Source: JAZOTM01 sp045657625 (lineage in GTDB: Bacteria > Bacillota > Clostridia > Lachnospirales > Lachnospiraceae). From it: DNA of 64,000 nucleotides. The DNA is taken from contig JAZOTM010000015.1 in assembly GCA_045657625.1 (NCBI GenBank), forward strand, positions 15,975 to 79,974, in the 5' to 3' direction. The notes under the pieces were generated by a model. That model did not search any database and was not told the origin of the DNA. It saw only the letters and a program-made list of their open reading frames with translations. Shown piece by piece: positions 1 through 8,729 of the stretch. The number at the start of each line of letters is the position of its first letter. The first letter of the stretch is position 1. The position numbers were made by a program, and so were the translations under genes.

Positions 1-642
1 TGCTGCTGCAAAAGGAATATATTCTTTTCCGGGCAACGTGATATCACAATGAATCTCATCCGATAATACAATGACATGATGCTTTTTACAAATATCACCA
101 ATTCGCTGCAAAGTCTCTCGATCCCAGATTTTTCCCACCGGGTTGTGCGGATTGCAGAAAATCAACATGGTGGTTTGCGGATTCTCACATTTCGTTTCAA
201 AATCCTCCCAGTCAATGTCATACGCCCCGTTTTCGTAACGCAAAGGGGATTCTAAAATATTTCTGCCATTGTTGCGAATAGAATTGTAAAAAATATTATA
301 TACAGGAGTAATAATCAAAACATTTTCTGCCGGAGTTGTCAGCTTTCGAACCGCAGAGGAAAGAACCGGAATGACTCCAGTGGCAAAAACCAGATTTTCT
401 TTTCCAATCTCGTAATGGTGCCGTTTTTTCCACCAATTCTCATAACTTTCTGCCCATGTGTCCGGAATTTCATGATAGCCAAAAATACCTTCTTTGGCAC
501 GTTCTACAATTGCTTCTTCAATTTCCGGCGCCGTCAAAAAATCCATATCCGCAACCCACATAGGCAATTCTCCTTCCGGAATTTCCCATTTCATTGCATG
601 ATATTTTCTTCGATCCCCTAAAGTTTCAAAATCATAGGTCAT
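1..642 (-). CDS. MalY/PatB family aminotransferase (C-S lyase), partial
   Basis: Only the N-terminal ~214 residues are present; the gene runs off the left edge. Reading back from the ATG at 642 gives MTYDFETLGDRRKYHAMKW, then PMWVADMDF, FGYHEIPD, FCNPHNPVGKIW and LSDEIHCDI. These are hallmarks of the PLP-dependent fold-type I MalY/PatB group, which cleaves cystathionine or other C-S bonds. The pyridoxal lysine lies beyond the edge and cannot be checked. It starts 6 bp after the DUF3737 gene and is almost certainly cotranscribed with it. The family is clear; the substrate is not. Confidence 0.9.
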   Translation of the reverse strand, partial: MTYDFETLGDRRKYHAMKWEIPEGELPMWVADMDFLTAPEIEEAIVERAKEGIFGYHEIPDTWAESYENWWKKRHHYEIGKENLVFATGVIPVLSSAVRKLTTPAENVLIITPVYNIFYNSIRNNGRNILESPLRYENGAYDIDWEDFETKCENPQTTMLIFCNPHNPVGKIWDRETLQRIGDICKKHHVIVLSDEIHCDITLPGKEYIPFAAA

Positions 643-648
643 GGTTCC

Positions 649-1494
649 TTATTCTCCCTTTTTGCAAATAATTGTGGTCTTGGAAGGATCAATCTTATCT
701 TTTTCCAAAATCAACTCCTGAATGCTTTCCGCTTCGATACGACCTTCCGATGGATTCAAAACACTGGTAATATCAGACGAAATCTCTGCATCTACCGTAG
801 AATATTCAAAAGCTAAAGTCGTATTGATTAATTTACAATTTCTCATAACCAGGTTGTCAATATAACAGAGTCCCTGAAGAGATTCAATGGTACAGTTGAT
901 TAAGGTTAAATTCTTTGCATTCCATCCCAAATATTCTCCGGAAATGAAGGAATCATATACGGTGACATTTTCCGTATTCCAAAATGCATCCTTGGACAAC
1001 AATTTGGAATTACGAATTTCCAAGTTCTTTACGCCATCAAAACTGTAATTTCCAACCAAAGTGAAATTATCTAATTTCATATTTTCGGAATCTAAGGCAA
1101 AGTAATCACCGGTTGCCTGTACGTTTTTCATGGTAACGTTCTTGCAATGCCATAAAGTTTCTGCAGCATCAGAAAAATCTACATTTTCTAATTCTACACC
1201 ATCGCATCTGCGGAATCCCTTAGGTGCCTGATAAACCGTATCTTTCACAGAAATATGATCGGTATACCAAATTCCGGCTCTTGCCATTTCAAAAAAGGCA
1301 CTGTCTTTTACCTTTACATTCTTGCTATACCAAAGCGGATATTTCCAACGGAATAGGGTATTGTCAATATCCAGATTTTCACTTTCTTTTAAAGGAGATT
1401 CTCCTTCTCCAAATACGGTGTCTGTGATATGTAAATCTTTGCTATGGAAAAGAGAACGCTCTCCTGTTAACATTTGTCCTTTAATTTCTTTCAT
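649..1494 (-). CDS. DUF3737 family beta-helix protein
   Basis: A 281-residue protein starting MKEIKGQMLTGERSLF behind a GGAGG site. It is built of short repeats rich in N, D and V such as ENLDIDNTLF, KNVKVKDSAF and NLTLINCTI, as expected for a right-handed beta-helix. The start and length match the DUF3737 family. There is no signal peptide, so it is probably cytoplasmic. It sits directly upstream of the MalY/PatB gene. No enzymatic function can be deduced from the sequence. Confidence 0.85.
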   Translation of the reverse strand: MKEIKGQMLTGERSLFHSKDLHITDTVFGEGESPLKESENLDIDNTLFRWKYPLWYSKNVKVKDSAFFEMARAGIWYTDHISVKDTVYQAPKGFRRCDGVELENVDFSDAAETLWHCKNVTMKNVQATGDYFALDSENMKLDNFTLVGNYSFDGVKNLEIRNSKLLSKDAFWNTENVTVYDSFISGEYLGWNAKNLTLINCTIESLQGLCYIDNLVMRNCKLINTTLAFEYSTVDAEISSDITSVLNPSEGRIEAESIQELILEKDKIDPSKTTIICKKGE

Positions 1495-1584
1495 AAATTA
1501 CCTCCGATTGATCGATACAACATGTTTCAGCCTTATCCTATTCTCTTTTATTACAAATAACAAATACTTATATTACATACCCAC

Positions 1585-2763
1585 CTATTCATTTTTTGCA
1601 TAGATGAATCTTTTCTGCATAGATACAGAGATACAAGCCAGTACAAATCCCAAAGCAGATAAGCAAATTCCTGCCAACAACATTGCGCGAATTCCATAAT
1701 GGGTGATAAAAAATCCTCCAATAAGATTTCCCGCCACCAGAGCTCCGGTAATCACCATACTCATCATCGATTGGCCAGCTCCCTTATCTGCGTCGTCCAT
1801 GGACTCATTGGCATAATATACTGACATACTCACCACCAGGGCAAAAGCCACCATTTGTAAACATTGGATTCCATATATCATCCAAACGGAGGTAGCCTTT
1901 AAATACAGCACCCCTCTTACCACATGACCTACGCAAGCAATCGTCAAAAAAGTGGACGCTTTCCAACGCTTTAATAACCAATTGGCCAAAAACATCACCG
2001 GCAGTTCCGCTACTGCTGCAATGGCCAGTGCATTTCCTAAACTTCCATTGTCTCCTCCAACGCCTTCCATAATAAGCAACATATAATTGGTATACATATT
2101 GTGAAAGGTAGTAACCAATAAACAAGCGAGCGCCATCACAAAGAATGCCGGATACTTTTGCAGCAATGAAGTGCTACTTTTTTTCTTTTCCTCCTGCTTC
2201 TCCGACATCTCCTCCCCCTGCAGGATTGGAAATGTCGCCACGACGCCCAACAACAAACCATTGATCACAGCGCCTACCACCAAAATAACATGAATATCAA
2301 ACAAAGCAATCAAGCGCCCGAGAAACACCGCCATTATGGCATAAGCCAAGGATCCCAGTCCTCTGGCGACCCCAAAATTTAAGTTTTCCCCTCGATTCAC
2401 ATAGTAGAAGCCGGAATAATTGACCAAAGTCAACATGGTGCTAATCAACATATAATATAGTCCAAAGAAAAGCCCCGCTGTCACTGTTGTTCGTAGGAAA
2501 AACAAAAGAACCAGCAGCAATTCCATACTTCCTCCCAAAATAAAAAACGGAATTTTCCAATTGTGCCGTATACTTCGGTCCAAATACCTTCCAATCATAG
2601 GTTGTAACGCCGTTGCCAATAAGCAAAAAACGGCCGTAAAAATACCAATGGCCTGTGTACTATACCCATATTCCAAATAATAGGAGGTACAGTATCCCCA
2701 GGCCACGCTAATTTGCATCCAATATAAGCTTTGCAAAAGTCCATACTTTGTCGAAATCTTCAT
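1585..2763 (-). CDS. MFS transporter, LacY-like type
   Basis: A 392-residue membrane protein with about 12 hydrophobic segments and the loop motif GRYLDRS after the second helix, typical of the major facilitator superfamily. The N-terminus (YGLLQSLYWMQISVAWGYCTSYYLE) resembles the MFS_1-like/LacY group, which imports sugars or nucleosides with protons. A GGGGAG ribosome site precedes the ATG. It follows a GPH symporter and a GH31 glycosidase on the same strand, so sugar uptake is likely, but the substrate is unknown. It ends with a charged cytoplasmic tail (RFIYAKNE). Confidence 0.8.
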   Translation of the reverse strand: MKISTKYGLLQSLYWMQISVAWGYCTSYYLEYGYSTQAIGIFTAVFCLLATALQPMIGRYLDRSIRHNWKIPFFILGGSMELLLVLLFFLRTTVTAGLFFGLYYMLISTMLTLVNYSGFYYVNRGENLNFGVARGLGSLAYAIMAVFLGRLIALFDIHVILVVGAVINGLLLGVVATFPILQGEEMSEKQEEKKKSSTSLLQKYPAFFVMALACLLVTTFHNMYTNYMLLIMEGVGGDNGSLGNALAIAAVAELPVMFLANWLLKRWKASTFLTIACVGHVVRGVLYLKATSVWMIYGIQCLQMVAFALVVSMSVYYANESMDDADKGAGQSMMSMVITGALVAGNLIGGFFITHYGIRAMLLAGICLSALGFVLACISVSMQKRFIYAKNE

Positions 2764-2839
2764 TGAAAACTCCCCATATCTTCTGATTCAAATTCTCTTC
2801 TTCATCATACTCTATATGGAGAATTCTGAAAATAGATTT

Positions 2840-4318
2840 CTAACCTTTTAAACGCAAAGCATTTTCACTCTTCCAAAGATTTTCATAAGAAAATCCGGTT
2901 ACTTTCTCACAGATTTTCTTTTCTTCCTCTGTAATTACCGAAGTATCTTCCCCTTTTCTACGTGCAATTTCCTTACGAATGACTTCAAATTCGTGCTTCG
3001 TAATTGGGAAATAAATCGTAATTGCCAAGGTGATTCCCATAAGAATCAACTGTGCAAATACGTAGATATAAGCAATTCCACTTTGCACTGCCAAAATCTG
3101 TCTTCCCCCTGCTGCCGCAATGGTTTCATCATATCCAATGAGCGTCAAAAGCACACCAATAATGGCAGAAGAAAGTCCGGTAGCGATTTTTCTGGTAAAA
3201 GTAGCCATTCCGGAGCAAGTACCGGAACGATTCATCGTCGTAATCAATTCATCCACATCTACCATATCAGATAGAATCGCATAAATGCTGGCTGAAGTGG
3301 CTGCCATACCGATTCCAATGATAAATGACAATAACAAAATAATGGTAAAATTCGCTCCTTCATAGGAGAAAAACAGCATACAGAAGGTCGCAATCATACG
3401 AATGGGAGTCGCCACCAAAATCGGGAATTTCTTGGAAGTTCTGGCAACCACCGGAACAAACAAGATCATGCCCAAAAACTGGGAAAGCAAAATCACACCC
3501 ATAAGCAAGGTAAAATTACCTCCTCCGTAAGCATTTAATACATCATCCACATAATACACCGCAAGTCCTGTCACAAAATCTGCTGCCGCTTGACCAAAAA
3601 TAAAAATTCCAATAAACAAACGGAACGAATGATTCTTATAAACAGTCAAGGACTGGGTAAAGGTTTCGGCCATTGTAATTTTTCGTACTTCCTTTTCCTT
3701 TTCCCAAGTACCTGCAAAGGTAATCAAAATACAGACAAAGAACAAAATGGCAAAAATGACTGCTACTCGAAAATATTGAGATGCCTCTGTATTGTCACGA
3801 ATCATCAACGTCGGAATTAATCCTGCTAAAATAGCTCCAAAGGAAGAAAAAATCATACGAATTCCGGAAAACTTGCCGCGCAACGTATAATCCTCCACCA
3901 TATCCGGCAACAAGCCATTATACGGTACCATCACCACAGTAAATCCTGTTGAAAAGCACATATACATCAACACATAAAAAGCGTACTGTGCAGCTCCCTC
4001 ATAGGGAATCCACAAAAGCAAAAAAGTAATTGCTGAAATAATACTTCCCACCAGCATATAGAATCGTTTGGGTCCCAATTTTGATTTGGTACGATCTGCT
4101 ATATTTCCCATCATAGGGTCCGTAACGGCATCCCATATTTTACCAATAAAAGGAATGGTACCTGCCAATGCCGGTGACATACCCAACGCCTTTGTCAAAA
4201 ACACAGTGAAAAAAGTACTGATAATTACAAAGGCACCGCCTCCGTAGATGTCCGCAAATCCATAAAAAACCTTGGACATCGGACGGTTTTGTCTTCTTTC
4301 CAATTCTTTTTTATCCAT
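2840..4318 (-). CDS. GPH family glycoside/cation symporter (MelB/XylP-like)
   Basis: A 492-residue carrier with 12 predicted helices. The N-terminal region (GFADIYGGGAF) and the first cytoplasmic loop with WDAVTDPMMG followed by D-R-T are diagnostic of the glycoside-pentoside-hexuronide:cation symporters (MelB, XylP, YicJ). These take up glycosides with Na+ or H+. The hydrophilic C-terminal tail of about 50 residues is usual for the family. It lies 58 bp downstream of the YihQ-like GH31 gene, so the pair probably imports and then hydrolyses the same alpha-glycoside. A GGGGG ribosome site lies 7 bp before the ATG. Confidence 0.88.
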   Translation of the reverse strand: MDKKELERRQNRPMSKVFYGFADIYGGGAFVIISTFFTVFLTKALGMSPALAGTIPFIGKIWDAVTDPMMGNIADRTKSKLGPKRFYMLVGSIISAITFLLLWIPYEGAAQYAFYVLMYMCFSTGFTVVMVPYNGLLPDMVEDYTLRGKFSGIRMIFSSFGAILAGLIPTLMIRDNTEASQYFRVAVIFAILFFVCILITFAGTWEKEKEVRKITMAETFTQSLTVYKNHSFRLFIGIFIFGQAAADFVTGLAVYYVDDVLNAYGGGNFTLLMGVILLSQFLGMILFVPVVARTSKKFPILVATPIRMIATFCMLFFSYEGANFTIILLLSFIIGIGMAATSASIYAILSDMVDVDELITTMNRSGTCSGMATFTRKIATGLSSAIIGVLLTLIGYDETIAAAGGRQILAVQSGIAYIYVFAQLILMGITLAITIYFPITKHEFEVIRKEIARRKGEDTSVITEEEKKICEKVTGFSYENLWKSENALRLKG

Positions 4319-4376
4319 ATTGTATCCCCCATCTTATATTGATTTCTACATTTCTTCGAAATCAAATGTTTTGCTT

Positions 4377-6359
4377 TTATAACCCCAAAATTTGCTTTAA
4401 TAAATCTTCTTGGTCTCCACCTACCCGTAGGAACACCGGCGGCATTCCAATCGGTGCAGCTACTTCATAGACTCCACCTTCATAAATATCTCCGTGATAG
4501 ATATCCATCCATGTATCCTGTGGAAAATAAACGCTACGTGACAAAGCCCCTTCCTTGATCACCGGCGCCACCAATAAATCTCGTCCCAACAAGTACTCTG
4601 TTTTTTCCACATAGGCCTTCTCCTCCTCATAATGGTAAAACAAAGGTCTCATAACCGGGATTCCATGCTTGGCATTCTCTTCCACGCATAGCTGTAAATA
4701 CGGCTTTAATGCTTCATGCCGTTTCGAACACCGGGCAGTAAACTCAATGGTTTCCTGATCTGCATCAAATTGCACATCATTCACCGGCTGGTTTCCCTCA
4801 TGGGTACGAAGCAGCGGCGAAAAAATGTTCATTTCCATCCAACGCAACAACAATTCTTTGCTCCGTTTCATATGCATCACCGTGGTATAACCACCTACGT
4901 CTGAGTGCGCGATTCCAAATCCACTCATAGCCAAAGATAAAGTCGCCGGTATGACGGAAGGCAAACCATCATCCACAGACCAATCCACATGCTGATCTCC
5001 GGTCCACATCATTGGAGAGGCAGTCAATGTGCCGGTGTAGCCTGCCCTTGTAAAGAAAAAAACTTCTCCCTTTGCCCCACATTCTTCAATTGCCTCTGCA
5101 TTGAGTTTTGCCCAAATTGCCGGCCATTCATTGTGCACTTTTTCCGGATCTTCTCCACTGTGTAAAACGGCATCCACAGGCAAATATTCTCCAAAATCTG
5201 CCATCCAACCACTCATACCCATGCCAATCATATTTTCTTTAATCAAAGACTTGTACCATTCGTACGCCTTGGGATTTGTAAAATCCACCATGGCTGCAGG
5301 AAAGGTCGTAATCGTAACTAGGTAATCCTCTCCATTTTTGTCTTTGACACAGTAGCCTTCTTTTTTAGCTGTTTGATATAATTCTTTTTCTAATGCGATA
5401 AAAGGATTGATATATCCGAGAAACCGTATTCCCCGGTTCTTCCATTCCGGGATTTTACGATCCAGATCTTTATATAAAACAGAATCCCACTCCCAATTCC
5501 ACATTACTTGATAGCCAAATCCGGTCTTTCTGCATCCGCACCAGTCTTGTGACCATACACCGCATACTTTTCCGCCCGCATCTTCTACCTTTTTTATCTT
5601 CTCCTCAATCACTTCGGTACCTTCCTGAATGGCCAAAATCACCCCATCATAAAGCCAATCCGGCAGGTTTTGTTGTCTTCCCAAGGTCTTTGTCAATTTA
5701 CCGGAAAGTTCTGCAAAGGAATTTGCCTTTTCCATAATCAAATCCAACGGTTCCTCTGTATGAAAGGTCACGCACTCCGGTCTACAAAAATCAAACTCCG
5801 CATAAGAACCGGTATTTACATGTACGTAATACTTGTCACTGGATACAAAAGTGGGTTGCACATAATAAGATTCATATTTGGAAAAAGGCAACACCTTCTC
5901 CGGCTTCTTTCCAAATAATTTTTCCCGAATCATCTTTTTTCCGATACGTCCGGCGTTTTGATGCTCGGCTACCCAAATTCGGACTTTTTCCCCTTTCAAG
6001 TCCAAAGTAGAGTAAGTTTCCCCACAGCCATAAATATGCTCCTTTGGATTGGTCGGAACCGTATAGGAAAAACGATTCCACTTGGCTCCCTTCGGCATTT
6101 GAAACTTCACAAATACCTTTCCGTCACTCTCTGTCACAGACAAGCGATACGCTTCCTCCAAAACCCCATCTGAAAAAAGCAGTTCCAGTCCATCTGCATA
6201 TGTCTGACTTCCGGTTTTTTTCAATCTGACATGTTGTCTTGTTTTGTCTTTATATGTAAAACTACCACGACTCATTTTAAAATCTTTTTCCCCAAGACCC
6301 ACGGTACATTCTACATAATTCCAACTTTCCCTACGAATAAAAAAACCCCCTCTCGTCAA
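4377..6359 (-). CDS. GH31 alpha-glucosidase, YihQ-like subfamily
   Basis: About 660 residues, collinear with E. coli YihQ as I recall it. The nucleophile is Asp388 in WMADFGEYLP and the acid/base is Asp455 in WTGDQHVDW. Gln271, Trp287 and Tyr491 align with YihQ Gln288, Trp304 and Tyr508. The sulfonate-binding Arg301 of YihQ is Gln284 here, so it is probably not a sulfoquinovosidase but acts on another alpha-glycoside. There is no signal peptide, so it is cytoplasmic. The start is uncertain. A TTG at 6359 opens the frame but has no ribosome site. An AGAGGGGG site is instead placed for a codon near 6338 (ATT), and the first ATG in frame (6275) would remove a conserved strand. Confidence 0.85.
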   Translation of the reverse strand: MTRGGFFIRRESWNYVECTVGLGEKDFKMSRGSFTYKDKTRQHVRLKKTGSQTYADGLELLFSDGVLEEAYRLSVTESDGKVFVKFQMPKGAKWNRFSYTVPTNPKEHIYGCGETYSTLDLKGEKVRIWVAEHQNAGRIGKKMIREKLFGKKPEKVLPFSKYESYYVQPTFVSSDKYYVHVNTGSYAEFDFCRPECVTFHTEEPLDLIMEKANSFAELSGKLTKTLGRQQNLPDWLYDGVILAIQEGTEVIEEKIKKVEDAGGKVCGVWSQDWCGCRKTGFGYQVMWNWEWDSVLYKDLDRKIPEWKNRGIRFLGYINPFIALEKELYQTAKKEGYCVKDKNGEDYLVTITTFPAAMVDFTNPKAYEWYKSLIKENMIGMGMSGWMADFGEYLPVDAVLHSGEDPEKVHNEWPAIWAKLNAEAIEECGAKGEVFFFTRAGYTGTLTASPMMWTGDQHVDWSVDDGLPSVIPATLSLAMSGFGIAHSDVGGYTTVMHMKRSKELLLRWMEMNIFSPLLRTHEGNQPVNDVQFDADQETIEFTARCSKRHEALKPYLQLCVEENAKHGIPVMRPLFYHYEEEKAYVEKTEYLLGRDLLVAPVIKEGALSRSVYFPQDTWMDIYHGDIYEGGVYEVAAPIGMPPVFLRVGGDQEDLLKQILGL

Positions 6360-6360
6360 A

Positions 6361-6381
6361 TTAATTAAATTGTTTAATTAA
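6361..6381. promoter_or_regulatory. Palindromic operator in the GH31 promoter
   Basis: A perfect inverted repeat, TTAATTAAA-N3-TTTAATTAA, lies immediately downstream of a TATAAT box (6381-6386, minus) and just before the GH31 coding region. A matching -35 (TTGAAA, around 6402-6408) lies 16 bp away. A repressor bound here would block the start of the GH31-GPH transcript. No regulator gene lies beside it in the window. Confidence 0.55.
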
Positions 6382-6414
6382 TTATAACATGAGGGGAATT
6401 TTTTTCAATCTTTT

Positions 6415-8025
6415 TTATGAAATCGGTAAAATTATTTTATACAAGGTACGATATTTGGGATTCTTGGATTCAACCAATTCAATAAAGCCACCATGGGCCT
6501 CTACGATACGCTTGGCAATTGCCATTCCCAAACCGCTGCCTTCCTTCGTGGTACGAGATTCATCTCCCACTGCAAAAGGCTTAAACACATTCTCTTTCAA
6601 ATCCTCCGGTATACCCTTTCCATTATCTCCCAGGCAAATCCACACCCGTTTTTCTTGGGTGCCCATAGATACATAAATCTCGGTACCTTTTTCATTGTGT
6701 TTTAGACTATTGGATATAATGTTTTCAAATACCCGCACCAGCTCCTTATCATCATATTCCGTGATAATGGGGCACTCCGGCAAATTGATTTCCAGTTCAA
6801 AACCAGCCAAATCAATCTCCTCATATTTTGCTGCCAGGTATTCTCGTAAATACTCCACAATATTTCCTTTTTTCTTAGTCAGATGGTATTCCGGATGTTC
6901 CAGTTTACTATATTCATAAAAAGAGTTAATCAAATCCGACAATCGCTCAGATTTCTTTTCAATGGCATGCAAATATTTTTCCTGCTGTTCTTCCGATACT
7001 ATACCATCAGCAATAGCCTTGGAATACCCCTGAATCACTGTAATTGGGGTTTTCAAATCATGAGAAATATCTGCCAGCATTTTTTGCCGATCTTCCTCCA
7101 GGCTTCGTCTTTCCTTTTCACTCTTTTCCAAACGTCCTGTCATAGATACAAAATTTTCATATATGGTGCGAAATTCCCGGAATTTTGGAGTCTCTTTTAA
7201 AAGTCCCTGCTGCGCTTCCTTGCCGCTTTCATAGTCTTCCATAGCTTTTCCCAGCTTGCGCAAGGGTACCACAATCTGCAAATTCATACGAAAAGCCGTA
7301 ATAGCCAACACCAACACAAAAACCCCCACCAGGGCACTGAGAACCAAATTGGTCACCAGGTCATATCTGGAATAGGGGGAAGTAGCAGATTCATCCAAAT
7401 GTAAAATCAAATATCTGTTTTCCCCATCTGTGGTGGTATATTCAAATTTTTGAATCTGATTTCCATCATTGGTAAATCCGCTTAAGTATTCTAATTTTGT
7501 ATCATCCAGCTGCAAATCCTCAATTTCCTTGGAAGAAAAAACCACATTCTGCTCCGGGTCCAAGACAATCAAAGTATCCATAAAGTAATCATCCAAGTAA
7601 ATAGACTCATTCTCATAAGCCCTATACATTTCAATGACAATATTGTAGTCATCCTCTTCTGCCTTCACATAGTTGGTAATAATATAAGCCCCTTCATTGT
7701 AATTCGGAATATAGCTTAACAACTCTGTGGTGTAGGAAGTTCCCACTTTTTCATTATCTGTATAAATCAAACTACCTGTTTCATCCAAAACCTCAATATA
7801 GGATTTGCCTTTCACACCGGAGTATTTCAGTGCTTCGTAATTCTCTTCCTGTAAAACGGACAATTGCGCATCCACATCAAAGGCCTTGCTGTTTAACATT
7901 TTATTGAAGAGATAAGTATCTGCCTGATCCAACACTACCTCAAACAATACAAAGGCCACAATGACCAAGATGAGGAAATTTCGAATCAAATAAAAAAATA
8001 CACTATCAAATTTCCACTTTTTCAA
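6415..8025 (-). CDS. Two-component sensor histidine kinase
   Basis: 536 residues. There is a membrane helix at about 13-31, an extracellular sensor of about 190 residues, a second helix at about 222-245, HAMP, and a dimerisation domain with the phospho-acceptor His322 in ISHDLKTP. An ATPase domain follows with an N box (ENIISNSLKHNE) and G boxes (DNGKGIPE, GSGLGMAIAKRI). It starts at a TTG and overlaps the response regulator by 20 bp, so the two are translationally coupled. It is the last gene of a MacAB-type efflux operon and probably senses the exported compound or envelope stress. Confidence 0.93.
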   Translation of the reverse strand: MKKWKFDSVFFYLIRNFLILVIVAFVLFEVVLDQADTYLFNKMLNSKAFDVDAQLSVLQEENYEALKYSGVKGKSYIEVLDETGSLIYTDNEKVGTSYTTELLSYIPNYNEGAYIITNYVKAEEDDYNIVIEMYRAYENESIYLDDYFMDTLIVLDPEQNVVFSSKEIEDLQLDDTKLEYLSGFTNDGNQIQKFEYTTTDGENRYLILHLDESATSPYSRYDLVTNLVLSALVGVFVLVLAITAFRMNLQIVVPLRKLGKAMEDYESGKEAQQGLLKETPKFREFRTIYENFVSMTGRLEKSEKERRSLEEDRQKMLADISHDLKTPITVIQGYSKAIADGIVSEEQQEKYLHAIEKKSERLSDLINSFYEYSKLEHPEYHLTKKKGNIVEYLREYLAAKYEEIDLAGFELEINLPECPIITEYDDKELVRVFENIISNSLKHNEKGTEIYVSMGTQEKRVWICLGDNGKGIPEDLKENVFKPFAVGDESRTTKEGSGLGMAIAKRIVEAHGGFIELVESKNPKYRTLYKIILPIS

Positions 8026-8710
8026 TTTTGTATCCTAGCCCCCTGACGGTTTTCAAATATTTCGGGTTTCTGGTATCTTCTTCTATTTTTTCACGAAGTT
8101 TACTGATATGTACCATCATGGTGTTATCATCACTGGAAAAGAATTCACCATTCACCTGTTCATAAATTTGCGTTCTGGTAAACACCCTTCCCGGACTTTT
8201 CATCAGCATGGCTAAGATTTTATATTCCATAGGAGTCAAGATAATCTCCTGATCTCCTTTCGTTAATATAAAGTTTTTAGTATCCAGCGCCAACTCTCCA
8301 ACGCGAATCACGTCATCGTCTGCCACCGGCTTACTATCGTTCAACTGATAAAAACGTCGAAGGCTGGAATTCACACGAGCTACCACCTCTAAAGGATTAA
8401 AGGGCTTGGTGATATAATCATCCGCCCCTAAGTTCAATCCTAAAATCTTATCACTATCCTGATTTTTGGCTGACAAAATCAAAATAGGAATATTTCCCTT
8501 TTCCCGAATTTTTTTCGTCAATTCGTATCCGTTTAACTCCGGCATCATAATATCTAAAATTGCCAGATCAGGTTTTTCCTTTAAAAAGAGGTCATAGGCT
8601 TCATTTCCGTTATTGCCTGCAACCACCCAATATCCGGCATTTTCCAGATACAATTTCAGCAGTTCTACAATATCCTCATCATCTTCTGCCACCAAAATCT
8701 TATAACTCAT
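8006..8710 (-). CDS. OmpR-family response regulator
   Basis: 234 residues from the ATG at 8710, chosen for its GGAGT site 7 bp upstream. The receiver domain has the acidic pair EDDED and the phosphorylated Asp53 in LAILDIMMPE, with a conserved Lys in TKPFNPLE. A C-terminal winged-helix domain (LTPMEYKILAMLM, VRGLGYKIE) follows. It lies between the permease and its partner kinase and most likely activates the efflux operon of which it is part. Confidence 0.94.
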   Translation of the reverse strand: MSYKILVAEDDEDIVELLKLYLENAGYWVVAGNNGNEAYDLFLKEKPDLAILDIMMPELNGYELTKKIREKGNIPILILSAKNQDSDKILGLNLGADDYITKPFNPLEVVARVNSSLRRFYQLNDSKPVADDDVIRVGELALDTKNFILTKGDQEIILTPMEYKILAMLMKSPGRVFTRTQIYEQVNGEFFSSDDNTMMVHISKLREKIEEDTRNPKYLKTVRGLGYKIEKVEI

Positions 8711-8729
8711 ATAGGACTCCGTTTCTTTT

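Noticed and set aside
4377..6359. Sulfoquinovosidase (YihQ) as a functional call
   Set aside because: The Arg that binds the sulfonate is Gln here, and no sulfoquinovose catabolic genes are adjacent, so only a YihQ-like glucosidase is claimed.
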